From positions 157,885,976-157,949,975 of the forward strand of contig JAHLJT010009436.1 of the NCBI GenBank assembly GCA_031308135.1: a stretch of 64,000 nucleotides of DNA. Reading direction: 5' to 3'. This document shows, in pieces, positions 23,651-36,160 of the stretch. The DNA comes from Acheta domesticus. Taxonomy: Eukaryota > Arthropoda > Insecta > Orthoptera > Gryllidae. Made by a program: the position numbers and the translations under genes. Below the pieces are notes generated by a model. That model saw nothing but the letters and a program-made list of their open reading frames with translations, was not told the DNA's origin and made no database searches. Position 1 is the stretch's first letter, and each line of letters opens with the position of its first letter.

Positions 23651-25964
23651 TAAAGAAAAATTACTCCCATTTTGATCTGATGTTGGAATGGGAGACACCA
23701 TGAATTATTAATTTTTGTCATTAAAATTAATTTAATTTGATTTATTTTCATTAAAGAACAACAGAAAACGTATGTGACAAATAGACAAGAATAATAATCT
23801 GCGTATGTATTTTTGAGCTCCAGAATTTCTTTCCCATTCTTTTATTGTAAATAGTTGAAAAAATACAAGTACCAACAAAGCGATGTTTGCAACATTTGAA
23901 AAACTAGACATTTTCGCTCCCGTGTTATTGAGGACTTATTTAAATCAATAACTGAAGCTCATATTTGATTTTATAGTATTCTTAACAAAATATCAACCCA
24001 CACTCCCGGCTCAATTCCTACCACAACTAACAAAAGGAGAGTTCAATAAAACGAGCGCATAGTGAAGTTGCATTTATGTCCAGAAGTAAAACAAGAGGTC
24101 TCAGCATTTCTTCAATGGATAAGAGACACAGGACAAGAAAGACGATCGAGATGGGGACATTGACTCCAAATCTACAGAGTTATTGACCCAAAAGTTCAGG
24201 CATATTTAGACTTCTAAAACTATACAGAACAAATGTTTACTAATTCAAGTAAATATTATTTTTCTTTTTGATGGTAGCTTGGTCTTATTAAACACAAACA
24301 GTTACGCTGCCGCACACATTTTTATAAATAAAGATTACTAGCGTACCCGTGCGAGAACTATCGCATGTTAAACCCCACCATTTCCCTATCCATTTGTCTA
24401 TCCTTTCCATTAAGGAGAGGGAAGGAAAGGAACTACTAATGTACTTACAGAACATCAAACAAAATAACAATGCAATTGATGTTGGAAACAAATTAGTCCG
24501 ATGGGACTAATTAGTCCGATTAGTCCAACGGGAGTCCGATGCCTTCGGGATTTAACATCTGCGTTACACAGTTTCAAAGCCAGCTATATCCTGCTACTAC
24601 TACTACTACTAGAAAAATTTTCAAAAAAAAGTTTATTCAGCATTATAGAGAGATGTTCTTCGAACAATCCATACTTGTTTAAAACAACATTTGAAGAAAT
24701 TATTCAATCTTCCTTAACAGTTAGCTTTTCGCTTTCCTTGATAGTCACAAAAATAATAGAAAAGGTTTTTACTTCTGAGAAAGCCAAGTAAAGAAGTGCG
24801 AAAATACCGGATCGGGCAAGAACAAACCTACTCTTTGCAATATTATTTAACTTTCCTTGATTTGTTATGCGGAACAGAGGAGGTTTTGGAGAGTCAGGGT
24901 GCCAGCTTGCTGGGGTGCGAATATTGAAAAAATATTTGTATACTAAAAAGAATTGGATTATTTTCTGATTTCTTACGTACCTCAAGAAAAGTAATTCCGA
25001 GCCAAAAAATAATCAAACTAATATTTTCACCTTTGAGTACTAAATACCATTTGTTGCCATTAGAAACAATTTTTTAGGCTTAGACTTCACTTCGGTATAT
25101 GGGAATGTTGCTCAAACGATGTTTGCATATTGATTATCTTAACGAACCGACACCTTGACTTTAATATCAAACGGTGTTTTATTTACAATATGAGGTTGCA
25201 CCTGGGCGTTGATATACATACTTCCAGATACCGTCAACATTTAAATCGTGCGTTTTGACTGTGATTGTTGGCAGTTGTCGAGTGACTTGCGCTATTTTCT
25301 ATAATTTTAAATTTAGTTGTTTTTTTTTAATTAATTCACGTAGTATTGTAGGCTAGCGCGTTTTGATTTTTGTTTTCCATTTATTCCAAACTATTTTACT
25401 TTAGCTACTTTAAAAAGTTTGTTCTTTATGTTGTGCCTAGCACAAGTTCTCCCCTACTACCTCTGCGTACCCGTGCGAGAACTCTCGCATGTTATACCCT
25501 ACACTCATCCCTTTCCTTCTATTTTCATTCTAAGAGGGAAAGTAGTTAACGAAACACGTTTATTTGTTTAAATATCTATAGAGGTAACTTGCAATGTACT
25601 AACACGATAACAAATAAAAATACAAAAAACAATGCAATTGATGTGTAAACAATTTTGAATAAATATTTATTCAATATCATGAACAATTTTCTTGGAACAA
25701 TTCCCAACACTTCCTTAAAGGCATTTGAAGTAATTATTCAATATTCTTTGTCAGTTACGTTTTAGCTTTTCGTGATAGTCACAAGAATAGTAGCTCTTTT
25801 CTTTTGATAAAGCTACGTGTCTTTTTTTTATAATAATGATTTATTTATTGTTGGATAGTACACAGTTCAGTAATAAATTACTCCATCATGTGTCTTGATG
25901 GCTTACATTATAACTTAAAGTAAACTTAACACAACTACACTACTCTTGGTGTAGGAAACTACCC

Positions 25965-28686
25965 CTACTTTGAACAGATTACGGAGAAAATTTGCAAGAA
26001 GACTTCGAAAGGAAATTTGTTTTTAATTCTGGTTGGGAGATCATTTAATGAGGCCAGGTTGTAGTGGACTGCTTGGTTTATTGTATTCAGGTTGGAATAA
26101 AAATTGTTGGAAAGGTGGGCGATATGTTTGATGATCGGTGATATATGTAGTTCTTTATGAAGTTGGGCGTTTGAAATGAACCATAGGGCATGTGTTGCTA
26201 ATCTGAGAAATCTATTTTGTACAATTTGAAGTTTATTGATATTGGAGATAGATGCGTTGGTCCAGATGAGGCATGCGTACAGCATTAAGGGTCTGACTAT
26301 TGCTTTGTAAAGTGTAATGGCATTTGTTAAGGATAAACAGCTTTTGAAGTTGATAAGGGGTTTTAGTTGAGCTATTTTTATTTTAGCTTGTTGTTGTTTC
26401 AGTGTTATGTGTGTTTTCCAGTTGAGTCTTGTGTCGAAGTTCAGCCCGAGATATTGTACTGTTTGGTTTTGTGATGTCCATGGAATTGTGTGTTTATTTA
26501 TATGTAATGGAGGTGGGTGGGCAAATGGTCTGAGAGAAAATATTTTAGCGGTTGATTTACTTGGGTTAAGTTTGATTTTCCACAATATTGACCAATTGTC
26601 TATTTTGTTTAGGTGATGTTGTATTCTGTCGGTAATGATTTTGAGTGAATGGCTGGACTTGTAGATTGCGATATCGTCGGCGAATTGTGCTAATTGGGTG
26701 TGTATTGTAGTGGGTATGTCTGCAGTGTATATGTTGAATAGAGTGGGTGAGAGTGGTGATCCTTGGGGAAGACCTGCTAGTATTTTGCGGGGATTGGAGA
26801 TGTGATTTTCTACTGAAACTGTGAAAGATCTGTCGGTTAAAAAACTTTTGATAACTTTAACTAAGTAGGATGGTGTTCCCATAGTTCGGAGTTTGTATAA
26901 GAGTCCTTCGTGCCATACTCGGTCAAATGCCTGAGAAATGTCGAGAAATGAGACTACCGTATGGTGTTTGTTTTGATAGGCTGTGTGGATATATTCTGAG
27001 AGTCTGAGTAATTGGTGTGCTGTTGATACGTGTTTTACGAAGCCAAACTGGTGCAATGGAATGATTTGTGTTTTCTATAAGTAGCTATTTAATCTTTTTA
27101 GAATTAATTTTTCAAGAATTTTTGAAAGAGATGTTAGTAGGCTTATCGGCCTGTAGTTCTCTGCATTGCTATGATTTTTGTATGGTTTTGGAATAGGTAT
27201 TATAACTGAGTTTTTCCATACCATAGGATAATATCCAGTTCTTATTATTGAGTTATATATGTTATTGATGTAAGCTATAGTTGGAAATGGGAGGTTTTTG
27301 AGAATCTTATTGGTGATTTTATCGTGGCCACGGGCTTTTTTTTGTGGTAGTTTTTTAATTATGTTTTTTACTTGATTTGGGGATATGAATTTTATCTTAT
27401 GTGGTACATCATAGTTCGGGGCTGAAATTGTTTTTAATATCATAGCATGGTCGGGATGGGTTGGTGTGTTGTTGAGCGTAAATGATGTTTCGAAATGATC
27501 GGCCAGGGCTACAGCTTTTTCAAATGGTGCGAATTTTTTCCCTGTTATCGTATTTAGAGGTGGGATACTATTTTTTTTTTTAGAATATGTTTTGTGAACT
27601 GCCAGAGAGAATTATTGGTTGTACTCAATGATTTTATAATTTTGTTGTAAGATGAGCAGTGAAAGTCGTTAATTGCTTTTTTGTTATTGAATTAAGTAGA
27701 TTCAATTCTTTCTTTAGCTGTGGGTTTCTGGTTTTGGTCCATAATCTTCTGGTTCTATTCCTAGTGTTGATTACTGTTAATATTTTTCCTGGCAATATCT
27801 TATTAGTTGTTTTGTCGGTGATGAGGGGTCTATTGGATTGTAGTTGTTTAATGGCGTTGGTGATTATATCATGTAAGTACGATATTGCTCTTTCTATTTC
27901 AAGTGGGGTGTTTAAATTTTTAAACTTGGTGGTTTTATTTGTTATTATTTTCCTGAATTCCTTCCAGTTTATGTTGTTGATGTTTAATGAGTGGGTGGGT
28001 GGACGTGGGGCCGGTGGAGGAGTGTGTGTTGAGATGATTGTTGGTAAATGATCAGAATCCAGTTCGAATAGAGGAGTTGAATAGAATGTATTTTGTGTAT
28101 TACTGATTGCAATGTCCAAGATGTCTGGATGTTTGTTCGTGTCGTATGGATAATGTGTTGGTTCTGGCGGTATCAAAGGTCTTAAATTTAGATCATTAAT
28201 TACTTTTAGTAAGTGTCGACCGGCATTATTTGTAGTTCTACATCCCCGGTTAGAGTTTTTTGCGTTTAGATCTCCAATGAGTAAGACGGGGGAGTTCAGT
28301 TGAAATAGTGATTCAATATTTGTATCTTGTATTTTTATTTGTGGTGATTTGTATGCTGCAATCAGGGTTAAGGGTCTATTGTTTAAAGGAAATTTAATTG
28401 CTGCTGTTTCTAATCTAGGCGTATTTGGGAGATTTACTTGTATGTATGGAACAGTTCTTTCTATAAGAATCATGACTCCTCCTCCGCTGCTGTTTAGTCT
28501 GTCGGTTCTAAGTATATTGTAACCCGACATGTTAAAAACAATATTGCTTTTAAGATGGGATTCCGTTATGCAGGCTATTTTTATTTGTTTTGCTTTCAGG
28601 AAATAATTAAGTTCGTGTTTTTTATTGGTTACGCCATTTGCATTCCAATTTAGTAGATTTATATTACTAAGGTGCTGTACTGCCAT
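25965..28686 (-). pseudogene. LINE ORF2 (endonuclease plus reverse transcriptase), interrupted
   Basis: ORF2 begins at 28,686 with an LLNWNANGV endonuclease start and continues with ITESHL, LLIGDLNAKNSNRG and LDSDHLPTI. That frame stops at 27,634. After a frameshift, probably in the T-run at about 27,570 on the plus strand, the reverse transcriptase runs from 27,443 with KARGHDKITNKILK and YRPISLLTSLSKILEKLI. A single in-frame TAG at 27,075-27,077 separates this from HQFGFVKHVSTAHQ, FLDISQAFDRVWHEGL, AGLPQGSPLSPTLF and FADDIAIY (FADD at 26,673-26,684). The catalytic residues are preserved, so the copy is fairly young. Confidence 0.88.
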
Positions 28687-30150
28687 TATTAATATTATTA
28701 AAATACGCTGAGAATGAGTTTTGAATATTGCTAATGATTGATGGAATGATAGTGTTTATTATATTGATTATGTAGGTTGTGATGGAGTTGACCAGTGAAT
28801 GCACGAACGAGTTATTAGTTTGGTTAGGAATATGGTTAATTGTTTGCGCCGAGTTTGGATTATAATGAATATGTGGATTTCTTCTGGGCTGATTGGTCTC
28901 ATGGGTGAAGTTTGGAATAAGACTGTTTGATTGAAGATCTGGGAAGTTGCGGAGGTGGCCTGCTTTTGTTTTCTTTGGTTTTAGCATTCCTTTCTTGTGC
29001 ATTTGTTGGGGGGGGGGTTCTATTAGTTTTCTGTAGTACGGACATTCGGCAGTTCGTATGTCCGCACGGTGGGGGCCCTTGCAGTTCCTACAAACAGGTA
29101 CTTGTTCCCGTTGGGGACAATTTACAGAGTAGTGATTTTCTGCATAGTAAATACAAGAAATGTGTGGTTGCAATTGTTCCTGGTGTGACCAAAGTCCAGA
29201 CAGCGTAGACATTGAACAGGACCTTTGTTTTTTCGTCTTTTTTCAGGTTTAACACTCAAATTACAAATTTGTTTAATTTGGAGAACTGATTCAATGCTGT
29301 GTCGGCCGTCGAATTCTGCGGCTACCACAGGTATGGGAATGTTGTTTTTATATAGTCTTGTAACACTAATTAAAGAGGAACATTTTTCCTTTAGATCTTC
29401 GTATATTTCTTCTTGGGTTATTGATATGTGTAAGTTTTTGAACACTATTGAAAACTTCTTATTAGCGGGGTCCTCGTAAGTGTGGAATCTCCTGTTGGTG
29501 TTGATTAAATGTTTGATAGCATTTCTGAAATCTATTATGGTTCTGAACATAAGTTTAATTCGATTGTTTTTAATATCTGTGGTGAACTGATTAGTTATTT
29601 TAGATTTTATTTCCCTGTTGAATTCTGAAATGCTCTCTATATCGTTAACGTATATAGGAGGAATTTTAACATTTTCATTTTCTTGATTCGGGGTTTCGTT
29701 TACATAGTTGAACCTAGTTTCTGTATTCAGATTCTCTAGTGGTGCGTATCTGTTTCCAGTCGGCACTGAGTAAATATAGTCTAAGTTACTTAAAGATTTT
29801 TTGTGCGGTAATGAGTCAGTACTACTATCATTTAAACTTCTTTTTCCACTGTTGTTCGTGAAGATTACATTGCTGCTATCGTTGCTAGAAGTCATTTGAA
29901 CATTTTGGCCATGGGCGAGGCCGCTGGCTACGTCATGGTTACTAACCTCGGGTATGCCGTTACCGGCATCGATCACGAGTGATGTTTCGGTTCCCTGCTG
30001 ATAGCTGTCACTACTCACGAATTGATCGGGTGGAGTTAGCTGCAGTTCACGGATCCGTTGCTGTCCTTCTGCTTCTAAATGTTCCTCTCGATGATTCTGC
30101 ACTGGGCTGGGTGATGTGTCCATGGCGTTCGTGTTGTACACGGCCGCCAT
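28667..30150 (-). pseudogene. LINE ORF1 (gag-like) with one frameshift
   Basis: The start codon at 30,150 opens a Ser/Asn/Thr-rich N-terminal region, followed by PPIYVNDIESISEFNREI, which begins the central RNA-binding domain, a RFHTYEDPANKKFSIVFKNL segment and a zinc-knuckle region starting CLRCLDFGHTRNNC. The frame breaks at about 29,150-29,200. The second piece (29,212-28,667) continues with CIYYAENHYSVNCP, CRNCKGPHRADIRTAEC and a Pro/Asn-rich tail. It is the nucleocapsid-like protein of a Jockey-type LINE, and its end overlaps the ORF2 start by about 20 bp. Confidence 0.82.
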
Positions 30151-31587
30151 GGCTTCGGCGATGCTCTGGCCTAAGTCAGGGCCGAGCGGCGCCGTTACTA
30201 ATTATTAGAAATAATTAGAATTGTTATGTTCGGCGCACTGTACAATCCACTTTTCACTGTCAACTAATGCTTTAGAACTTTAAAGAAATAACTTGCAATT
30301 GTCGAGACAGTACTTTAATTTTCGCCGTTACTGAGCAGAGCGGAGCTCGATGTGTACCCTATCGCTGCTCGGAGCGAACTGACTAGCTACGTGTCTGAAC
30401 CCCCTGACTTGAAAATTTCATGGAATTATAACGAAAATATTGGTACAGGTAAAACACAAGCACAGTCTTCACTCTTCACTGTACACCCACATCCCTCCAC
30501 AATTAAGTACACAGCACTTACAGACCAAGGCAAAATGTTAATTGAATAGTTCCACTACACGCATAAGAAAGAGTCTTCATAGGTTTCAAGCAACTATAAT
30601 AGTACTTCCATTGTTGCTGGAGAGCAAATCTTGAATTAATGATTATGCAAATAAACCTAATGAGATTGCACAAACCGCGGTGTATACAGAAAGAGTAAAT
30701 ATACAATTGAGGAATCCAAGCCTTCTAAGTGTGTCGTCACAAAAATGACTACCAGCATCAAGGGCTGAAGTATTGAGGTGGCCTTGATAGTATGAAGCGC
30801 GGAACCGAAAATTTAATTCAAGGAATGTCTCATCTTATAGATTATGATGTGAAAAACATTGATTTGAGGCCTGTGGCCTCAAAAGTTTAGTTTTTAAGGC
30901 CCTAAAATGCTTGGTTTAGGAGTTATTTGACGAAAACTTTGGCTAGTGTAGCGCGTTGCATTTGACTTGAATATTTAGATGCGCTTTTTAAAACAAATCC
31001 TTCATATTTTTAAAGTCAAAGTGCAATTCGTCACGTGTCCATGAAATTATCTTTCTTTAGAGACCACATTTATAAAGATTGGTTGCGTGTGAGAGCCGCA
31101 ACGCAAAGGTATACGACTGAAATAATACAGGAGACGAATATAAATGAGATTTACAAATATTAAATAAAGATTAGTATTAATAACATTGAGATAAATAAAT
31201 ATTGATAATTATTACCAGAAGTATTATAAAATATTATTATATTACATGATTGTGTATTATAATACATGATTTATGATCAGTTTGTTAATAACAAATTGTT
31301 ATGAATTCAATATTGTGTAATGAATAACAAATAGTATATTGATAAAATTACAGACTGGATGAAAATCGAGGAGTACCTGCAGGAAATGTGCAACTGCTCT
31401 GTGCAGTTCCTGCGTGTAACAACCAAAGGCTTTACAGGATGGTGCATTAATCAATAATATTGCGACTGAGCCAACCGGACTCCGAAATTCCTTTCCTGAC
31501 AGTCGCATCCTCTGTCCCTGCTATGTAAGTGTCGAAAATCCACTAACGCCAGAAATCGAACCAGCAACCCCATCCAATTGCACAAAA

Positions 31588-32160
31588 ATGCACCTGTCTT
31601 CGGTCAGAAGCCGAACGGGGGGGGGGCGCATCGTGCGACCCCCGCGTGGCAACGCTGTGCAACCACTTCGTGCAACAACTCCGAGCAACAACTCCGTGCT
31701 ACAAGTCCGTGCGACCGCCGCGCGGCGTCGCGTCGGCCGGCTCATTAGCATGGCGACCGCGACGTGCGCGCGGGTCGCGGGGTCAACCGCTACTATGTAT
31801 TTTGAACGTATCACGGCCTTGCGTCACGCGTGGCGGATTAGGACACGGGAGAAATTCGGAGGCCTGCCGCGCCGCCGTTGCGTCGGCCGTGCGTAATGCG
31901 AAGATACTCGTGCCTCCCGCGTCCGCAGCCGTTATGCAGTCGACTGCCCTCACCGCCAACCGCCCGCCGAGGAACATTGTATTCAAATGCAAGACATGCA
32001 GTACATTGTTACGACACCCGTCATCACCGGCGTTTACAACAGCGTTCCCAGCGCGCGCGCCTGCTTTTTGCAGCGGACGAACCTATAACGCGAGGTGGAC
32101 GTCGGGGCTGTTGGATCAGAGCGGACGGGAGGGGTAATTGTACTTTGAGAAGTACTGGGA
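31588..32160. other. CpG- and GC-rich patch, no gene supported
   Basis: This is a stretch much richer in GC and CpG than its surroundings, with near-repeats such as CCGTGCGACC, CACTTCGTGCAACAACTCCG and GAGCAACAACTCCGTGC. Overlapping ORFs on both strands have no recognisable domain and are unlikely to be real. It could be an unmethylated CpG island at an unseen promoter or repeat debris. The surrounding 31.14-33.43 kb has no recognised gene, only a repeat-family copy at 32,630-33,000. Confidence 0.4.
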
Positions 32161-32629
32161 ACGCTTGACTAAGCTCACGGAAGGAAAATGAGACTTAACG
32201 AATAACCTATTCTCAGGAGAAGTTCAACGTGTTTTCAAGAAGTACTCATCATTGTAATCTATACCTTGAACAAATCATCTATTGACTTAATTTTTCCTTT
32301 CTCATGTATTACATATGTACTATAAAGAAAGTTATGAAATTCTGCAGCAAAATACGGATATTTTTCGGCTGAAAATCTCGTGTTGTAAGTCCGTGATACC
32401 GAAAGAGTGGATAATTCTTGTCTCTGGAACGGTAAATCACTTCCACTGACACTTGAAGTCTAATTCACGTTTTGTAGATTCCTTGTTAGCGAAAAATATT
32501 TTTACGCCAAAAAGTCTGAGTATAAATTCGTCTGTCTTTTAACAACACGGACTAAACAAAAAGCAAAAGTTTTACCAAAAGAGATATTCTACAAACAATT
32601 TGGCTGATGACGCGGCCACTTGAATTTAA

Positions 32630-33000
32630 AAAGGATATTTTAATTTTTGGGTGTACTTAACATGAAGCCACAAGGACATTTTCAATTTTTTTTCTCAAAA
32701 GTGATCCAAATTTTGGATTAAATTTTCCCATCGAATAGAACAAATGCGGACATAAAAATGGCGCAAGTTCGATTTTCATTGAGATATCTGAATTTTCGTA
32801 AATTGCAAAAGTTAAATTTTTTAGAGTCTTTCTACAACTTTAATATTGAAGCTAGAGATTTTTCTTGTGAAGGAATCTGTTCCTCAAAAGCAGGTCTTAA
32901 TAATGTCATAAACAATTGTTTCAAAATATTTGCAGTTTTTACGTAATTTTGCATGAAATACAGGCAATTTTAAAAATATTTTTTTCTCAAAAACAACTCT
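32630..33000 (+). repeat. Copy of the unnamed interspersed repeat family
   Basis: It has the same ordered motifs as 1790-2050: GGATATTTTAATTTTTGGG, GACATTTTCAA...CTCAAAA, TCGAATAGAACAAA, AAAATGGCGCAAGTTCGATTTT and CTTTCTACAACTTTAATATTGAAG. This is one of the better preserved members and would be a good seed for a consensus. Confidence 0.6.
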
Positions 33001-33429
33001 TTAATCATCACATATCTTGAAAATATACTCTCAAGACTAGATTTTTTTACTCTTCAGTTGATGACTAGATTGGAATTTCAAGCCCTGTACATGTGTTCAA
33101 GAGTGTTACATTTTCCGACATTTGCATGATCAGTAGTAACGACCTCACCTGCTTCTTTACACGATCACACATTGTTATTTTTTCAAAATCTGCTCTATGG
33201 AACATAAGTATTCGTGTCATTCTGACGGCGTTCTTGCGAATGGTCATGTAAGGTTCGCTCTACAGTGTTTCACGGTATCTCACATCTCTTGACTCGAATA
33301 TCATGAAACTGAGAACGTAATGTTACATAATTACCTACTACCGCAATTTTAATATGCATGCTGTAACAAAGGGGAAACACGAGTACATAATGTGCGCGTG
33401 TCGTAAAAATCGATTCCAAATACTTAGGT

Positions 33430-33880
33430 GGCTCAGGGCATCAACTGATGTCGCTGCAATGCCTCCGACCGCGAGGTCCTAGGGTTCGTGTCCCGACGAT
33501 GGTAGTATTTTCGACTCGAGCTACATCGCTAGGTCGAGTTCAGCAGTCGCTTCGAAGAGAATTCTAGCGCCCGACCACTCTGATTGGTAGTTCTCCATCA
33601 GGCGAATGCCGGAGTAGAACCCTCACAAATAGGCCACGGACCGTGCACCCTCTTTCCTTACTCTATCTTATGGTGATCTCACCCCTTACTTACTCATGCA
33701 CTACACGTCCCGGCAGCAGAGTGCTTGTGTCGGCTGGTAGGAGACTTCTAGTTCGGGACAACCCTGCAAGTAGGCGTCGGACCTCGCCATCCAGCGGGGG
33801 AAGATCACCGCCAACGCCCGCGACAAATCATCCACTACAGTTACGGTACTAATGTTCTTAGCAGTTGACGCGCCTGAAAA
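33430..33880 (+). mobile_element. tRNA-derived SINE, full-length copy
   Basis: The head resembles a tRNA gene: A-box-like GTGGCTCAGGGCA at 33,430 and B-box GGGTTCGTGTCCC at about 33,482-33,494. The body of about 350 bp is shared, inverted, with 36,675-37,228 and 36,161-36,575; shared blocks include TCTGATTGGTAGTT, AATGCCGGAG, CAAATAGGCCACGGAC, CCCGGCAGCAGA and GGGGGAAGATCACCGCC. It ends near GCAGTTGACGCGCCTG. RNA polymerase III promoter boxes plus dispersed copies define it as a SINE; the family name is unknown. Confidence 0.7.
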
Positions 33881-34074
33881 ATAACTAGTTAATCAATCGA
33901 TTCCAAGAAAATATTGAAGGAATGGAAATAAAAGATCTAACTGGAATTTCACGTATCAGAAATACCACGAGTTACGAAAATTTCGTAAGCAATCGTTTAG
34001 TGGTCTCCATTCGTCAGTGTCCATTTTCGCAAGCGCCATGCAAATTCAGTTAGCGCGCCCATTGTGCTGCGGGC

Positions 34075-34200
34075 CGCTCGGCGCCCCTTCGTTAGCGCCG
34101 CTGGGCGAGCCGCGCCGCGCCGCGCCGCGCCGCGCCTTTTGCACAACAAAGGCCACGCAACAGTGGCGCGGCCGAGGAGCAGCGCCTGCCACGCAGAAAA
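34075..34200. repeat. Short CGCGC-rich tract
   Basis: GCCGCGCCGCGCCGCGCC tandem pentamers occur at about 34,110-34,136 within a CpG-rich patch containing GGGCCGCTCGGCGCC. No coding or promoter evidence was found beyond base composition. Confidence 0.5.
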
Positions 34201-34578
34201 TTAATAAAAGGAAAACAGCCTGTTTCGTGTTTTGAAGTCTCGTCGACATTTACCGGTGATTTACGTCGTGAAATGAAATCGTGAGAGAGGAGGTATAGGA
34301 TAAAGCAGACCTTGCTGTAGTCATTGGTTAATTGGTTTGCACTAGTGAAAAAAATAATTTTTAAGTAGGAGTGGAAAGTGTTGGAACTATGATTACATGA
34401 ATTTACGGTATTTCTGCAACTAATATAATTCTCTGAAGAATCAACTCCTTTTTAGTTTTTCGTACTCTTTTCGCATCATGAAGTATTGTAGTGCTGCCAA
34501 AATAAAACGAAGGTTTTTCGAAAAAACAAGTCTTCTCGTCGGGCCCTGGTAACAAAAAAGTGTATAAATCTGGTTCTT

Positions 34579-34675
34579 AGATCTCGGTTGTCCGGGTGGT
34601 AGCCAACACTACTTGTAGCCAACACTACTTGGCTACACAGCCTGGTATGCGGCGTCACCCGGACAACCGAGATCT
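34579..34675. repeat. Perfect inverted repeat with internal duplication
   Basis: AGATCTCGGTTGTCCGGGTG at 34,579-34,598 is perfectly inverted at 34,656-34,675. The loop contains GTAGCCAACACTACTT twice in tandem and then GGCTAC, which can pair with GTAGCC. The whole 97-bp unit may be a small foldback element. Confidence 0.7.
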
Positions 34676-34889
34676 CAACTCTGGTTGCGGAAGCCTAAGA
34701 CTTCATTTAAATCTTGTTCCTTTATGTAGCAAATTACTTCCTCTAATATATTGTGTAGACAGAATCCGTGTTTTGTTGTTCCGTGACATCGAAAAATTGG
34801 CAAAAGTTTGGACGACGCTAGCGCTTAAACTGTGCAATTGATTTTTTCCAAAATTCGCCGATCGATCTGAACGACCTCGAGGCCCTGCA

Positions 34890-35160
34890 AGTTTCAAACG
34901 GATATTTTAATTCTGGGGAAAACTTTACATGAAGTCCCAACATTTTCAAAATTTTCTCAAAATTGGCTCCAATTTTTTAAAAATTTTTCCTTGGATTGTA
35001 TTAGTAACAAAAAATGGCGCAGGTCTCATAAGCGTTGAAATCCCAGTATTTTTGAAAATTGCAAAGGTTGAACATTTTCTCAGCGTCTTCCTACAACTAC
35101 AGTATTGAAGATCGAAATTATTTTTGTAAATAAATCTATTTTTCAAAGACAGATCTTGAA
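34890..35160 (+). repeat. Copy of the unnamed interspersed repeat family
   Basis: It matches the 32,630 and 1,790 copies in order: GATATTTTAATTCTGGGG, ACATTTTCAAAATTTTCTCA, TTGGATTGTATTAG, AAAATGGCGCAGGTCTC, AAAATTGCAAAGGTTGAAC and GCGTCTTCCTACAACTACAG. Two further, weaker iterations follow at about 35,260-35,430 and 35,520-35,720, so this locus may be a short tandem array of the family. Confidence 0.6.
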
Positions 35161-36160
35161 ATAAGATCATTAACAAATTTTGGAAAATATGAATAGTTTT
35201 CGCGTAATTTTACGTGTAATCTTTTTCTCAAGTAATTTTCTCATGAAACGACTCTAATTTGTATCTTAAAATGTTCTCCGCATATGTATTAATGGACGGA
35301 ACAAAAACTGATGCGGATCCCATTTTCGACAAAGTCTACATTTTCGAATTTTGCGTAACAATTACATTGCAAATGTACAATATTGAATACAGGGATATTT
35401 GTCTTTAATGCAATTTGTTCTAAAACAATATTTTAAAAAATTATGTACCATTTAAGAAAACAGTAGTTTTCATATGCTTTCTGCTTAAAGTTAATGCACT
35501 TTATTAAAAAAACATTTTCTCAAAGACGGCTCCAAATTTTTTCCCTCGTATATAGCAAAGAACGGTAAAGTAAGTGGTGCTGGATCCATTTTCGGTGAAC
35601 TCTCGGTATTTTTGAAAATTGCAAATCTACTATATTAATCCTGAAGATTTTTTACTTTATGAAATGTCTTCTTCAAATGTAGATCGTTAAATAAAGTTAT
35701 GTACAATTTTTGTAAAAATGTGGTCAGTTTTTCGTAATTTTTGCAAATATTCGAAATTACACATTAGAATTTTCATACTTTTGTTAGAATCTTTGAGGAA
35801 GTTATCAGGGTGCAATACAACAATGGGAACGCGGCAGATTCAAATTCACGGAATACCTTGTTGGGCGGTGATTCTGGGTGAATGGAATGGGGTGTTTTGG
35901 ATGCTCGAATTGCGTTGGTCCCGGCGCTGAAAGGCACAAAGGGAAGGAAGAAGAAGAAGAATTTGTGTTGATGTGTTAGCTTTAAGTGAATTAAATTTTC
36001 GCATCTAATGAAGTACGATCGGGAATGTGTTTTACAAGTGATACTTAATACGAACAGACATTGCAGTGATACAGTTTTACGTAACCGTTCAATTCGCAAC
36101 AGCAGTGTATCGACAATACACGTGACTGGGCAATGCAAGAGGCCTCGAGGCTTAGATTGA

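Larger units (their letters stand above)
25823..30384 (-). mobile_element. Full-length Jockey-type LINE nested in a Helitron-like repeat
   Basis: A minus-strand non-LTR retrotransposon whose insertion point is fixed by the interrupted repeat. The 12-bp target duplication AGCTACGTGTCT appears at 25,811-25,822 and again at 30,385-30,396, and the uninterrupted site is seen in copy A near 7,020. The 3' end on the minus strand is CATTATTATAAAAAAAA-like. ORF1 and ORF2 are both recognisable. Lesions are fewer than in the 15.2-19.9 kb LINE: one ORF1 frameshift, one ORF2 nonsense codon and a disrupted stretch between endonuclease and reverse transcriptase. The catalytic FADD is intact. Confidence 0.88.
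24338..31136 (-). mobile_element. Helitron-like repeat, copy B, split by a LINE
   Basis: Segments 24,338-25,822 and 30,385-31,136 together align along the length of copy A (5,689-7,776). The left edge has the same hairpin and CTAG-T end (CTAG at 24,338-24,341); the right edge ends at the same GGAGACGA. Copy B has a private insertion of about 115 bp at 24,495-24,612 ending in a CTA microsatellite, lacks the MITE of copy A, and contains the 4.56-kb LINE at 25,823-30,384. Confidence 0.65.

Noticed and set aside
22889..23701. ORFs of 150-270 codons, Pro/Ser/Leu-rich on minus and Gly/Arg-rich on plus
   Set aside because: They are products of the GC minisatellite and are open in several frames at once.
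31588..32168. ORFs of 96-163 codons in the CpG-rich patch
   Set aside because: They overlap on both strands, are Arg/Ala/Pro-rich and lack motifs. They are expected from GC-rich sequence without stops.
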